From Rattus norvegicus (taxonomy: Eukaryota; Chordata; Mammalia; Rodentia; Muridae), in contig NC_086021.1 in the NCBI RefSeq assembly GCF_036323735.1, positions 132,398,976 through 132,462,975 on the forward strand: a DNA stretch of 64,000 bases, read 5' to 3'. A model generated the notes under the pieces. The model was not told where the DNA came from, searched no databases, and saw nothing but the letters and a program-made list of their open reading frames with translations. Shown here piece by piece: positions 1 through 10,871 of this stretch; within the stretch, counting starts at the first letter, position 1; the number at the start of each line of letters is the position of its first letter. Made by a program: the position numbers and the translations under genes.

Positions 1-1122
1 TTTGCCTGCAAATTTTATGATGTTCTTGTTTTTTGTTCCTGGTTTTTTTTTTTTTTTTGTTTGTTTGTTTCTTTTTTTCGGAGCTGGGGACCGAACCCAG
101 GGCCTTGCGCTTCCTAGGCAAGCGCTCTACCACTGAGCTAAATCCCCTACCCCTGGCTTTTGTTTTTAACAGCTGAGTAATACTCCATTGTGTAAACATA
201 TCATATTTTCGTTATCCATTCTTCATTTGCGGGGGCATCTATGTTGTTTCCAATTTCTGGCTATTATGAATAAAGCAGTTATGAACATAGTTGAGCAAGT
301 GTCCTTGTGGTAGGATAGGACATCCTTTGGGCATATGCCCTAGAGTGACACAGCTGATTCTTAAGGTAGATCAATTCCCAATTTTCTGAAGAACCTCCAT
401 ATTGATCTCCATAGTGGTTGTACAAGTTTCTACTCCCACCAACAATGGAGGAATCCCCCACTTCCTCACCAGAGCTGTCACTTGTGTCACTTGTAATCCT
501 TGCCATTCTGACAGTTATGAAAGAAATATCAATGTCATTTTGATTTGCATTTCCCTGATTGCTAAGGATGTTGAACATTAACATTTTTTTAAATGTTTCT
601 GAGCCATTCTTTGTTGAGAATTCTCTATTTAGAGCTATACCTCATTTTTTAATTGGATCATTTGGTTTGTAGATGTCTAGTTTCTTGAGTTCTTTATATA
701 TTTTGGACATTAGCCCTCTGTCAGATGTGGAGTTAGTGAAGATCTTTTTTCCATTCTGTAGGCTGTCATTTTGTCCTACTGACTATGTCCTTTGCCTTAC
801 AGAAGCTTTTCAGTTTCACAAGGTCCCATTTATTAATTGTTGATTTTAGTGCCTGTGCTACTGGTGTTCTGTTCAGGAAGTTTTTCCTGTGCCTAGGGAT
901 GAGTTCAAGGCTATTCCCTACTTTCTCCTTCATTGGATAAGTGTATCTTGTTTTAGGTTTAGATCTTTGAGCTACTTACACTTGGATTTTGTGCAAGGTT
1001 ATAGATCTATTTGCATTCTTCTGCATTCTGACATGCAATTAGAACAACCCCATTTGCTTTCTTTTTTCCATTGTGTATTTCTGACTTCTTTACCAAAAAT
1101 CAGGTGTCCATAGCTGTGTAAT
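1..1122 (-). mobile_element. L1 ORF2 3' fragment, interrupted by an ID SINE
   Basis: The plus strand here parallels, with many substitutions, the plus strand at about 24,780-25,790, which is the end of ORF2 in the full-length L1. Shared blocks include AGCTGAGTAAT, CTTGAGTTCTTTATATATTTT and TTTGCCTTACAGAAGCTTT. This is therefore a minus-strand L1 ORF2 C-terminal segment. Similarity fades near 1,122, the 5'-truncated end, and the 3' end runs off the left edge. Frames are broken and it is more diverged than the 24-30 kb copy, so it is an older insertion. It is split by the ID element at 43-153. The exact L1 subfamily is not determined. Confidence 0.88.
43..153 (-). mobile_element. ID SINE (BC1/tRNA-Ala-derived), rat type
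   Basis: On the minus strand the core (153 down to 79) reads as the ID consensus: GGGGATTTAGCTCAGTGGT, then GAGCGCTTGCCTAGGAAGCG, then GGGTTCGGTCCCCAGCTCCG, followed by an A-rich tail that appears as T-rich plus strand at 43-78. The TAGCTCAGTGG and GGTTCGGTCC blocks are the pol III A and B boxes kept from the tRNA-like ancestor. ID elements derive from BC1 RNA and are extremely abundant in rat, so this copy is the best single species marker here. It sits inside the older L1 fragment. The target duplication is blurred by T-rich flanks. Its near-consensus core suggests a fairly recent insertion. Confidence 0.93.
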
Positions 1123-1689
1123 TCTTTTCGAGTAAGAGTTAGCATTTCAGTTTTCAAAGTATAAGATTTAAATTCAATGAAGTTTTGACATCTATGGAAA
1201 TATAAAGGATAGTCAATTCACAAATGACTCCAATTCAGCACTGGTCTACAAAGCAAGTCCCTGAATTGCCAGACAGACTCTGTGTTTCAAAATAAAAAAG
1301 TTTGTGGGGACCCTGGGAGAGCTGAGAAGTCTTCACGAAGTGGAAGATTCTATACAGGCCTCATCCATCTCCCTGTCTGGAAGACTGTCTGGAAGGTCAA
1401 TGATTCAGAGACCTCTTTTCTCCTTTGTCTTCTATTCCCTGATTCAAAGCAGCTGAAGAATAGACAGCAGGTAGCTTTGAAGACAATGAGGTGATTATGG
1501 TAATGAGAACTTCAGAAAATACAAAGTAATTAGCAGCTAAATCCTCTCAGCACGCCAGTTGAAGATGTCAGAAGAGCTACACCCCTTTGCCAAACTCTCT
1601 AGGGCTTCTCCCCTCCCTACACAGATTTTTAAAAAGGAAATTTCCTCTACTTAACAAGTAGTCCCTAGGGAAAAAAAAGTCTTCATAGT
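1123..1689. other. Unassigned stretch
   Basis: No gene, RNA or familiar repeat is recognised. Short open frames here lack any recognisable composition or motif. Confidence 0.5.
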
Positions 1690-1824
1690 CTCCTCCTCCT
1701 CCTCCTCCTCCCCCTCCTCCTCCTCCCCCTTCTCCTCCTTCCCCTTCTCCTCCTCCCCCTTCTCCTCCTTCCCCTTCTCCTCCTCCCCCTTCTCCTCCTC
1801 CTCCCTCTTCCTCCTCCTCTCCCA
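1690..1824. repeat. Polypyrimidine array with 15-bp tandem units
   Basis: The strand is almost pure C/T. It starts as (CTC)n, and at 1716-1790 becomes five 15-bp units that alternate TCTCCTCCTCCCCCT with TCTCCTCCTTCCCCT, giving a 30-bp higher-order repeat. It then decays into CTC/CTT. Acidic or glycine-rich minus-strand frames across it are compositional artefacts. Confidence 0.92.
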
Positions 1825-1972
1825 CATTTTCCTCTCCAGAGACATTTCTGGGAAATCTTAGCTTATATAGTCCGGAAGAAATTGAAATTTTAGAAGCTAG
1901 CTCTAATAGAAAAGCTCTCAATGTTTTAAAGAGTATCTTCGCAAGTAAGGTATCCTTTCTAACACACATACA

Positions 1973-1974
<2 letters not shown>

Positions 1975-2021
<47 letters not shown>

Positions 2022-2048
2022 CCACCCCCTCCTCCTCCTCCCCCCTCC
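1975..2048. repeat. (TC)n microsatellite plus C/T-rich flank
   Basis: About 40 bases of uninterrupted TC dinucleotides are followed by a CTCCTCC-rich segment. It lies about 150 bp from the preceding pyrimidine array. Confidence 0.95.
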
Positions 2049-2629
2049 ATCTGTCTGTTACCTTGCCCCATGTGTGTGACATGTACCTGTGCCCATGCAT
2101 CATGTGTACACATGGGAGTCCAAGCATCTAGAAGCCATGACATGTGGCTTCCCAATCTCTTCTCCATCTTACATTTTTGAGACTAGGTCTCTCATTGAAC
2201 CTAGAGTCATATCTTTGTTCAGGTTAGCTGACTCCTTAATCGAAGGGCACCGAGGTTACAGAGGTATACAATTGTTTTAGGGGTTTTTTTTTGTTGGTGT
2301 TAGAGATGCAAGAAAGACCCTTTACTGACAAATCCATCTAAGAGTAACGAAGACAGGCCATTCTGCCTTAGAAAGCAAGCAAGGAAATGCAAAGCCCTCC
2401 ATGCCTTGACAACTTTGTACAGTTGCTAACTCACTTGGAAGACCTCCATGTCCAGAATGTCTATGAATGAGAAGAATAATATCTTTCCTATTCCATCATT
2501 TATCAAAATTTTTCTTCCAACTGAGAGCGCCCTAAGAAACAGAATGCTGACCGTGGATGAACTAATGGGAGTAGACGGAGTGGAAATCCCCTGTCTCTGT
2601 CATTTATCTGCCTGACTATATGTTAATTT
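2049..2629. other. Unassigned stretch
   Basis: Mixed-composition sequence with no gene or recognised repeat. A short poly(T) at 2283-2291 is the only simple feature. Confidence 0.5.
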
Positions 2630-2805
2630 GTTTTATATTAGTGCTTTTTAAAAACCTAGTTAGATATTAAAATCACTTGGGGAGCTCTTAAAAATGCCAA
2701 TGTCTGGGCCAGATCCCAGAACAATTAAATAAAATAAATCATTATCTCTAAGGTGGATGAAGACATTACTCACTTAAAGTGCTCTTCGCTAGATTCTCAG
2801 AAACA
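2630..2805 (+). mobile_element. MER5-like hAT-Charlie remnant
   Basis: The segment AATCACTTGGGGAGCTCTTA, then AAAATGCCAATGTCTGGGCC, then AGATCCCAGA follows the central part of the mammalian MER5A/B consensus (AATCACCTGG...CTGGGCCCCACCCCAGA). MER5 is a short non-autonomous hAT-Charlie DNA transposon, old and shared by placental mammals. Terminal inverted repeats are too decayed to place the ends. Family and limits come from memory of the consensus. Confidence 0.6.
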
Positions 2806-3894
2806 AATACTTCTGATGAAAATAATCCTAAGTGTTTGGCCAATGGGTATATGAAGATGTGAACGTCCTGCCCCATACTCACAGGGTATATGGAAACTCA
2901 TAATCTTCTCTAAGGTGAGCTTTTCACATCTTACTCTGTGATAGAATGATACAGTTTTCATGTTGCGCTGAAGACTACCGAAGACCTGAGGACTCTGTAT
3001 CTCAGAGGACGATGAAAGAGAGAAGTGAGTGCATCCCCTTTGCCTCTTCTGAGGATAATATCGTTTACCATTAAGGATGAGGATGTTCCTTCTGACTTTG
3101 TTCTCTATTCAAATGGTAAATAATGGATCATGCTGGCTGGTGTGTACTGGTCTCAAGTGGGACACTCAACCTTCTAAAACTACACTCTGCATTAGCCAAT
3201 GGAGAGTGGATACGGTATATTTATCCCCATTAGTAGACAGTAGAATTAAGATGTCTGTGCCTAGACTTGAGAACCCTTTATTTGGTAAAAGTTCCCACTG
3301 TCAATTTTGAAAACAACAAAGGCTCAGACATGCATCAAATTTATTACCACAGCAAGTGTCTTCTATACAACCATCGAATCAACCGGGCCTTCTAAAACAG
3401 GCTTGATCACTAAACCACTTCTGATTCCTTAAAAACTTCCACAGCAAAACCAGCACAAAATGCAGTCCCCTGGGTCTTGCATAATAGGCTTTTCCCAATC
3501 TGACTCTGGCCTCAGTAAAGAGACCTCTCTTCACCTTATGTCTGTAAACCATTTTTACAGGACAGAATTGTTAGCTCAATGAAAACCTTCATTTCATCAA
3601 GCAAGAGTGTACCAGAGACCTTTTAAGGACCATATATAGTAGACTAGCAACTGGAGATTCAAAAATGATCAACACAGGTCTCTCACATGAGCCCAAGTGA
3701 GAGCACCAACAACCTAAGGTTTACAGCACAATTGCACAGATTATCTTGAGAAAATATTAGGCAAGTTGAACATGGAAAAAATTTCCAACCTTCATAGATT
3801 CCAACTAAAGGCAATGGAGAAGCAGGAGTGTCCAGCTGACGAAAGAGAGTGGAGATCAGGAAATGTGGCAGAAAGTGCCCTAAACGTCAAGGAT

Positions 3895-3896
<2 letters not shown>
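2806..3896. other. Unassigned stretch
   Basis: No coding frame, RNA or recognisable interspersed repeat is seen. Small ATG frames such as 3077-3310 have no family features. Confidence 0.45.

Positions 3897-3945
<49 letters not shown>
3897..3945. repeat. (CA)n microsatellite
   Basis: About 24 uninterrupted AC units. Overlapping His/Thr-rich and Cys/Val-rich frames are artefacts of the repeat. Confidence 0.98.
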
Positions 3946-3948
<3 letters not shown>

Positions 3949-5320
3949 TGCCATGTCTGCACTCCAAGCTGTGATGTACAAGAAGGGCCTCTTACCACAT
4001 GCACATAATGCACAGCTGCACTGTAACCTGGGTACCCAGAACCAGCATCCTGGCCCATAGTATACCAATGAAAGAAACTAGTGATGGTGAAGAACAGAGA
4101 AGGGTGACATATTCAATATGGCCACACTGGAAAGAGAAACAAAGAAGGGGTCCAGTAATGACATGTTCAGCTTCCAGGATACTAACATGAGATTGACCTT
4201 GAGAGGCAGCTTATTGGTTAAAGGCTAGACTCAACAACCAAAGGTCAAGAGGTTGAGGTTTAAATAGAGGATGAAGTGTGGATGGGTATGGATACGAGGT
4301 TATAATTTAGCTATCTAGATCATGGTGTGCTCTGGTCACTCGCTGACTCCATTCTGCCTCTTCAAGGTGGTTCAAGACATCTTTACTATTGTCACATCTT
4401 AAGGCGATCAGTGTGGTTCTCAGAAGACACTAATGCTACTCCAGTATGGGGTGTCTCCATCGTGTATAGTAAATACTCCTGTAGGAGCAGGGGAGGTCTG
4501 TCCTATAAGGTCCTATAGCTTCTGTATAGTTCCACGGTGACTGGAGGAATGGCTAAGGATAATGAGTTATCCTTATGTCTTCAACTGAAATCAAGGAGAC
4601 AGACAGGGAATGAATATGGAGAATGTTGGGTTCTCTCTTTGCTTTAAGTTAACATTTGGTCCCAAGTGAGGAGTCACTTTTTTGAAAAAGTGGTTTCTAA
4701 GTGTCTACTTCCTCGTCTTATAGAGGAAGGGCCTCTGGGCTGGGAAACTGTATGGTATCTAGACAGCACTGCATCCTGTGGACAAGGAGGAGGTACCTGC
4801 CTCAGGTGTAAATAACTTGTACGTAATAATTACTAAGAAGATGAATCAGTTGTTCATACACACCGGTAATGGTAGACTCATTCTCTGTTCTAATGACAAA
4901 AAACAGGATCATGCTTTCTAAAATCTGTAAGGTGAGAATATGTCAGTAGAGGGAACAAAAAAAGCTGGACAGTGTGACAAGCAGATCTCTTGTGACAGGA
5001 ATGCCCTGTTCCCTGTGCACAATATAGCATGTTCAGAATTCTGCTACGTCATGCTTTCTGCTGCTGGTTCATCAGTAAGAGGCAGAAGCAAGAGAACTGA
5101 GTTGTGGAATAAAAGGAACAGATTTTGCTGCAATTTTTTTCAATGATTTTTCTAACCTGTCAAATGGGAAGAAACTAGGAAGAGACTAAATATAGGTTAA
5201 GTATGGTGTCCTCCAGAGCATCAACCTTCCCATGTGATATTTCTTTCAAATGTACTCCTAAAAGGACACAAAATAAGCTATAAAAAAGATGCAGAGGCAA
5301 GGCTAGAATTGACAGAGGAA
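3946..5320. other. Unassigned stretch
   Basis: Unique-looking sequence with no recognised repeat or gene. Short ATG frames at 4327-4518 and 4940-5146 show no domain, signal or codon pattern that supports coding. Confidence 0.45.
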
Positions 5321-5506
5321 GTCTGGAGAGATGGTTCAGAGGTTAAGAGCACTGTCTGCTCTTTGAGAAGACCTGGGTTCAATTCCCAACACCTACAAGG
5401 CAGATCACGATTGTCTGTAACTCCAAGATTTGACACCATCACACAGACATGCATGCAGGCAAAACACCAGTCCACATAAAATAAAATAAGTAATTTTTTT
5501 AAAAAG
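5321..5506 (+). mobile_element. B2/B3-type SINE
   Basis: It opens with CTGGAGAGATGGTTCAGAGG, continues with TTAAGAGCACTGTCTGCTCT, a TTCAATTCCCAACACC block and a TAACTCCAAGA middle, and ends CATGCAGGCAAAACACCAGT before an AAATAAAATAA tail. This is the tRNA-derived B2/B3 layout: pol III A and B boxes in the 5' third, an A-rich 3' tail. It is moderately diverged from consensus. Confidence 0.9.
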
Positions 5507-6148
5507 GAGAGATGGAGACTGGCCAATGGGTTCATAGTGGGCAAAGTATCAGAATGAACAATGTTTCAATCTCTTCTGGGAGCCAGGGACCCAGTGCCGT
5601 GTTCTACACACGCAGCAGAGCCTTTCCATCATAAGAGCTCTGCTTGTCACTCTGTCCAGTGACATTACCATGTTCCTTACCTCTTAAGCTCCAAGACAGA
5701 AGACACATTTCTGTACCTGTTGCCTCCATCCACTGTGAAAGGAAGCTTCCAACACTGTCTCCCTCTGTTCTGATCACTTTAGTCAATAAAGTGGACTGGT
5801 GATAGGTGAACAGCAGAATGTTTTACCTGTGCATTCATGGGCTGTCACTTACAGAGCATAGGACTCAGAGGACAAGGCAGAAGATTGAAGTTTGTATGAT
5901 AACTCGCTGGCGACTGCAAGCAATAGCTACTTGGGATTCTCAGAGCCAAGCTGAGAATGACAAGTCAAGAAAGGCTCAAGTAAGGATCAGCTTGGGGTCA
6001 AAGGCAGTCTTGTGATACAAAAGGCCTCCCTCACAAGATCATCTGGAATAGGAGAAGCCTGTGTTTGGCTGGACCAGATGGAAGACCCCAAACTTCTTCC
6101 CTGAGTGACTCCAGGGGAGAGAGTATCTAAGGTCCTGGTCCTGGTACT

Positions 6149-6149
<1 letters not shown>
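5507..6149. other. Unassigned stretch
   Basis: No gene or familiar repeat is recognised between the SINE and the CT array. Confidence 0.45.
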
Positions 6150-6205
<56 letters not shown>

Positions 6206-6254
6206 CCTCCCCCTCCCCCTCCCCCTCCCTCTTCCTCTCCCTCTCTCCCTCTCT
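6150..6254. repeat. (CT)n and (CCCCTC)n array
   Basis: About 50 bases of CT dinucleotides pass into four CCCCTC units and a TC-rich end. The Arg/Glu/Gly-rich minus-strand frame at 5987-6274 is an artefact of this tract. Confidence 0.95.
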
Positions 6255-6834
6255 GAATATTTAATTTGAAACACACCAAAGAACTATCTGTGTGTTAATC
6301 CCCACAGCAGTTGATGGGAGCAATCCTACAGTCCCATCAGAATTCCTTAGATTTTATCCGACTACTTCATAGCTTCCTTTGATTCTTGCTGTTTTCTGTG
6401 TACTCATCAAATCCTGTGTGTACATGCTACCTCCCATCCTTGATGGCAAACCTCTTGGTGGCAGATTCCACATCCAGTCCAGCATTTTGACCTCCTCCCG
6501 TGTCAAGCTGGTCCTGAAGTTAGTTAGACCCTCAGCACTCTGAGGCTGAGGCTGAGGCTGGAGGCGTCCTGTCAGTGAGGGACTCCTCTGCAGTTTTCTC
6601 CATTCTTCTCCATTTGGAGTCTAACACTGGCCATTGCTCTATGCCCCTCACAGGCCACAGCTTGGGAAAGGCCTACTTTGTCACTCTACACCTTGCACAC
6701 AGTTGCATAACTCTCTATTACACTTGACTTGGACTACCACAATGACAGTGTGCTCTCGGTTTCTCGTGCCTATCCCAGCTAACACATTGTTTTGTCAGTG
6801 ACAATAATATCTGAATGAATTATCTTGGTGTATA

Positions 6835-7310
6835 TGAGAGGTACAAACGAACGGTTTCATTATGACATTTCCCTGTGAACACACTATTTGATCATATCCA
6901 CCCCTCTATGACTCTTTCCTAGACTTATTTACCATTCCCCTTTCACTTCCCACACCCTTGGACAATCATGTGTTTTTATTCTTCCCTAAATTCAATATGT
7001 GACAGAAAACATGAAAGACTCTTTTTAAGACTTGCTTGTTCTGCTTATCACGGTGACCTCTATTTTCATCCATTTTCCTTCAGATGACATAATTTCAGTT
7101 TTCTTTATGGCTGGATAAAACTTCATCATTTATATATGCCACATCTTACCTACTCATTCTCTGATACACATCTAGGTTGACTCCCTAATTCGGCTATTGG
7201 AATAGTGTTGAGAAAAACAGGAGCACTGGTCATTCTACAGCAAGCTGGTTTTGATTTTGCTTGTTGAATTCCCAGGGGTGGCATTAAAACAACTACATTT
7301 CTTCAGTATT
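6835..7310 (-). mobile_element. Old rodent L1 fragment, antisense
   Basis: Blocks such as TTTTCATCCATTTTCCTTCA, GATGACATAATTTCAGTTTT, ATGGCTGGATAAAACTTCAT and CCCAGGGGTGGCAT match the antisense of the L1 ORF2 3' end and 3'UTR as known from old rodent L1 copies. No frame is intact. Ends are approximate. Confidence 0.72.
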
Positions 7311-7518
7311 TTATGTTCTCCTATCTTTCATCCTTGAAATAACCTGGGAGCTAGGTACTTTTAAAAGAAAAGTGATGTATCTAAAGTGTAAGTTGTAAAG
7401 CCTCAATACAAACGGTGCCACTCACAGGAGGCTGTCCCCACTAAGGCTCACAGTCCCATCTCAGCCACGTGCTAATGTCCACCTCTAACAAACATCCTCT
7501 TCATTGTTATTTCTTGAT

Positions 7519-7706
7519 GGGTTTTGTGTTTATTTGTTTGTTTGATTTGTTTTGTTTGTTCTTCAAGACAGGGTTTCTGTGTGTAGCCTTGGCTGTCCTG
7601 GAGCTAGCTCTGTAGACCAGGCTGGCTGTAAACTCACAGTGATTCAGCTGCCTCTCTGCCTCCTGAGTGCTAGGGTTAAAGGCATGTGCTATCACCACCC
7701 AGCTCC
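7519..7706 (-). mobile_element. B1 SINE
   Basis: The plus strand shows the reverse complement of B1: a TTTGTTTG tail, CAAGACAGGGTTTCTGTGTG, GCTGTCCTGGAGCTAGCTCT, AGACCAGGCTGGC, GCCTCCTGAGTGCTAGG and AAAGGCATGTGCTATCACCA. B1 derives from 7SL RNA and is transcribed by pol III. The copy is nearly full length. Confidence 0.93.
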
Positions 7707-8221
7707 TGCTGGTTTACTTTTTTCTGCGACCATGATATGTGCTTTACGGGAAAGTGCTGTCCCATTTATGGCTTTATCTCTGGAACACACTTTATTATCA
7801 TGAAATAAGTGACAAATAAATTAAGAGGTCCTCTGTCTTCTGTCTCATGTACCTTTCTTTAAACTGTGCTACCTTACACAATAGCCTGACTGCTACTCCA
7901 AGTCAAGATCTTAAACCTAGCTTGTGGATTCCTTTACATCTAAATCAACTGTTTGGGCCAAGCATAGAAGTTCTCGCTTGACATTGCCCGTTCTCAGCGC
8001 TTTGGAGGTTAAACAGTTGGGTAGTGATTTGGAGGAATATATAGACTCAAAAGAAGAAAGGAAGGAAGGAACTGGACAAGAAACAAGAGATGGAAAAAGA
8101 AGGCAAAGAGGTATGCAGAATGGGTGAGAAGTGACAGTGAGACTCCTCAGGGTTACAGCTACAGGAAGAGGCACTTGACAAGTCCTGGTAAAGGGACTAA
8201 ACCTGCCCCAAATCAAACAGG
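7707..8221. other. Unassigned stretch
   Basis: No recognised repeat. A minus-strand 105-codon frame at 7917-8234 and a plus-strand 67-codon frame overlap, but neither shows domain features. Confidence 0.45.
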
Positions 8222-8357
8222 CAGCCAGGCACATGTCTTCCCAACACTTGGGAGACAGCCTGGTCTACAAAATAAGTTCCAGGATAGCTAGGGCTACCAC
8301 CCTGTTTCAAACTTAACAAAACAAAATGATAACAACAAAACAAAACAAAACAATAAT
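8222..8357 (+). mobile_element. Degenerate B1 SINE
   Basis: GCCAGGCACATGTCTTCCCA, ACACTTGGGAG, AGCCTGGTCTACAAAATAAG, TTCCAGGATAGCTAGGGCTA and CCCTGTTTCAAACTTA follow B1 order, ending in an AACAAAACAAAAC tail. One internal block is shortened relative to the usual B1 body. Confidence 0.82.
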
Positions 8358-8682
8358 AGCTTAATGAATAAACTCTGGTTCGATTTAAGACTGGAGTCCC
8401 CTGGTAACTCACAAATTGGTGTGAAGACTTCTGAGATCAATCAAATACATGCCACACATTAAAAAGTAAATAAAAATAGTTGCCATTCAATAAATAAGTA
8501 CCTGATAAATATTTAAAGCCAATCTACTGTTTCATTTTTGAAAACAATATTCTACATGCTAGAAAACAATATTTGCCATATTTGGCTAAATCTATTACTT
8601 ATAACTACAGTATATATACATAGAATTTTTACATATTTCAACTTTAAAATATTTGTAATCATTTTATATAATGTAGTGCTGC

Positions 8683-8690
8683 TGTGTGTT

Positions 8691-8728
<38 letters not shown>
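8683..8728. repeat. (GT)n microsatellite
   Basis: TG repeats with two TTT interruptions. It abuts an antisense B4-type SINE, so it may have grown from that element's CA-rich 3' end. Confidence 0.96.
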
Positions 8729-8733
<5 letters not shown>

Positions 8734-9032
8734 ATACACACTTGTATAGAATATATGCTGGAGAAGGACATGAAGTATCATGCTGTACCACTCTCTGCCC
8801 TATTTCCTGGAGATAGTCTCTTACTGAACCTGGATCTAGGCTGCTGGCTTGCTAAGTTCAGTGATCCTCTTGTCTGTGCTCCCTCCCCATGGCACTGGGG
8901 TTGCAGTTGCACATGGGGATCTGGCCAGCTTACCCATGTATGCTGCAGATGTAAATTCGGCTTCTAGTTGTTGCCTAGCAAGCACTTTTCTGTGCTGAAT
9001 AACATCCTCATGGCATTCAGCAAAGCTCAGCT
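8729..9032 (-). mobile_element. B4/RSINE-type SINE
   Basis: Read in reverse complement, the order is that of the ID+B1 composite SINEs of rodents. The plus strand has GAGATAGTCTCTTACTGAAC, CCTGGATCTAGGCTGCTGGC, AGTGATCCTCTTGTCTGTGC, GCACTGGGGTTGCAGTTGCA, and ends AGCAAGCACTTTTCTGTGCT, the decayed tRNA-like head. It is old and diverged. The exact subfamily is uncertain. Confidence 0.7.
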
Positions 9033-9682
9033 CTCTCTGATGGACATGACCCTTCCTTCTGAATGATCATATGAACTTTATGCTGAGCATTTCATTTTTC
9101 AAAAGGACTCTTTTCTCCACTGTATGTTCTTTACTTCCCAAATTGAATTTCCTGGTGTCATCACAGTGAGAGGTTCTTGCTGGGAGTTCTCCATAAAGAA
9201 TGGGCCAACAGTCCTTAGGTGTGAGTTCTTGAGGCAAGGAACCTGGCTGGCACTTGACACATTCATGGATCTCACACAGTGTTGGAGAAGCAGGCTGGGG
9301 AAACGTGAGCTTTCCCCCCACGAGGAAATGACTCATTTCTACCACATGGCTTTGGTTAAATACAAATATAATAGTGGAGTAGCAGCAACTTGTACATTTT
9401 TGGCACTCTGTTAATTGGGCAAAAACAAATTTTTTCCTGAAAAACTGAGTGTGAAAAACTGAGTGCATAAGCAAGGATTCTCAGATCCTTGACCTTACAT
9501 AGAAAGATACAGATGTGACAGTTAAATGACAATCAAATAGTATAAAGACAAGAAGAGGTCTGGAGACAACCTGTAGGCTGTTTGAAAGAGGGAAACAGCA
9601 AGTGTGAAGGCAAAAGAATAGTCAAAAACAAACCTGTCCAGCCCTGGATAACTCGTCACAACCTATCAATTGTATGAAGTGG
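9033..9682. other. Unassigned stretch
   Basis: No recognised repeat. It contains a 135-codon minus-strand open frame (9067-9474) that I treat as chance. Confidence 0.45.

Positions 9683-9734
<52 letters not shown>
9683..9734. repeat. (TTA)n microsatellite
   Basis: About 17 uninterrupted ATT units. Confidence 0.97.
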
Positions 9735-9735
<1 letters not shown>

Positions 9736-10099
9736 ATTTAGGTCATTTAGGTATCTAAAATCCTTGTAAATTCCATGGAATCCTTAAATCCTTAAAATCA
9801 CAGAAATTTCATGTGGCCTCGAGTCAATTCCATTTGTGTTAGGGCAATAAAGTTGTCTATTACTCCATTAAGCACATTAACCTAGATATATGGCCCAAGC
9901 CAACCCAGTGTAGATAGAGTGAGCCAGTTCCTTCATCCCTACTCCTATGACCCATCCCCTTGCCTAAAAGAGAGACCTTTATAGTTGAGTTGCTACATGT
10001 GGCCTAGCCTGGTTCAGACAACCACAAGCATTCCAGTCTGTCACTCATCTCAAAGTAACAGCCCAATGAGCAGAAAACACACAGCTTAAGATATAACCA
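9735..10099. other. Unassigned lead-in to the decayed L1
   Basis: No gene seen. It may include further 5' L1 sequence, since recognisable ORF1-like sequence begins just downstream, but I cannot align it by eye. Confidence 0.35.
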
Positions 10100-10577
10100 A
10101 AAACCTAATTCCAGATACCCAGATCTCATAGGAAGACCACAAGCAAAATGAAAACAAAGACACTACATCCCCCACTGAAAGGTTCTAACCCAAGCAGGAT
10201 GACTTAGATGAAATAGAAGACATGGACTTTGAATAGCAATTGCAACCATATTCAAAAAGTTCACGAACACCTGAATGAGCTCAGAGAGACCAGAGATAAG
10301 TTGATTGACACTCAAGTGAGAAACCAACAGCTGAATGAAGTAAGGAAGTCGATTCAGGATATGAAAATCATATTCAGTAAAAAGATTGAAATGCTGAAGA
10401 AAGCATAAACTGAAATGAAGCTGGAAAAGAAAAAGTCAATTAGTCAAATGCAAATGGGCAGCTTCACTAGCAGAATGGACCAGGTGGAAGGAAGGCAGAG
10501 TTTCAGGACTAAAGGATGATACAGAGGAAGTGGAACATACACCTGAAGAAAACGATAAGTTTTAAACCCTTAAGTAG
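10100..10577 (+). pseudogene. Decayed L1 ORF1 5' half (old rodent L1)
   Basis: GTTCTAACCCAAGCAGGATG, GCAATTGCAACCATATTC, CAGCTGAATGAAGTAAGGAA, GATATGAAAATCATATTCAG, ATTGAAATGCTGAAGAAAGC and AGCAGAATGGACCAGGTGGA match the coiled-coil part of old rodent L1 ORF1. Stops and indels break every frame. It is the 5' piece of a sense-strand L1 that continues at 10,872 after the LTR and reaches ORF2-like sequence at 13.1-14.9 kb. Confidence 0.75.
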
Positions 10578-10866
10578 TGTTGGGGTAGAAATCTTGGCTC
10601 GCATCCGGACAAACTACAACAGGCCAACATGGTTCCACGTGGAAAGGTTTAATGAAAGAAGAGTAGAAGAGGAGAGGGGTAAAAGCTTGCCATGAGCATG
10701 TGGAGGGAAGGGGGAAGGGGAATGGGGACAAAGGGGAAGAGGAGAAGAGGGCAAGAGCAAAAGAGCAAGAGGGTGAGGAGGGGGCAAGCAGTCCCTTTTA
10801 TAGTGTCAGGCAAACCTGGCTGTTGCCAGGTAACTGTGGGTGTGGAGCTTAGACAGAACGCTAACA
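10578..10866 (-). mobile_element. Solo LTR-like element inserted in old L1
   Basis: The 289-bp segment begins TGTTGGGG and ends GCTAACA, with TG...CA termini, and is flanked on both sides by AGTAG (10,573-10,577 and 10,867-10,871). It interrupts L1 ORF1-like sequence. It contains GAAAGGTTTAATGAAAGAAG, a purine-rich stretch at about 10,670-10,780 and CTTTTATAGTG. Known: retroviral LTRs have TG/CA ends and 4-6 bp duplications. The strand is inferred only weakly and the ERV family is not identified. Confidence 0.66.
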
Positions 10867-10871
10867 AGTAG

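Noticed and set aside
79..153. tRNA gene
   Set aside because: The tRNA-like sequence is the head of an ID SINE with an A-rich tail. The anticodon arm and 3' half do not form a tRNA.
9067..9474. 135-codon minus-strand frame
   Set aside because: No motif, and a plus-strand frame overlaps it. Length is within chance for 64 kb.
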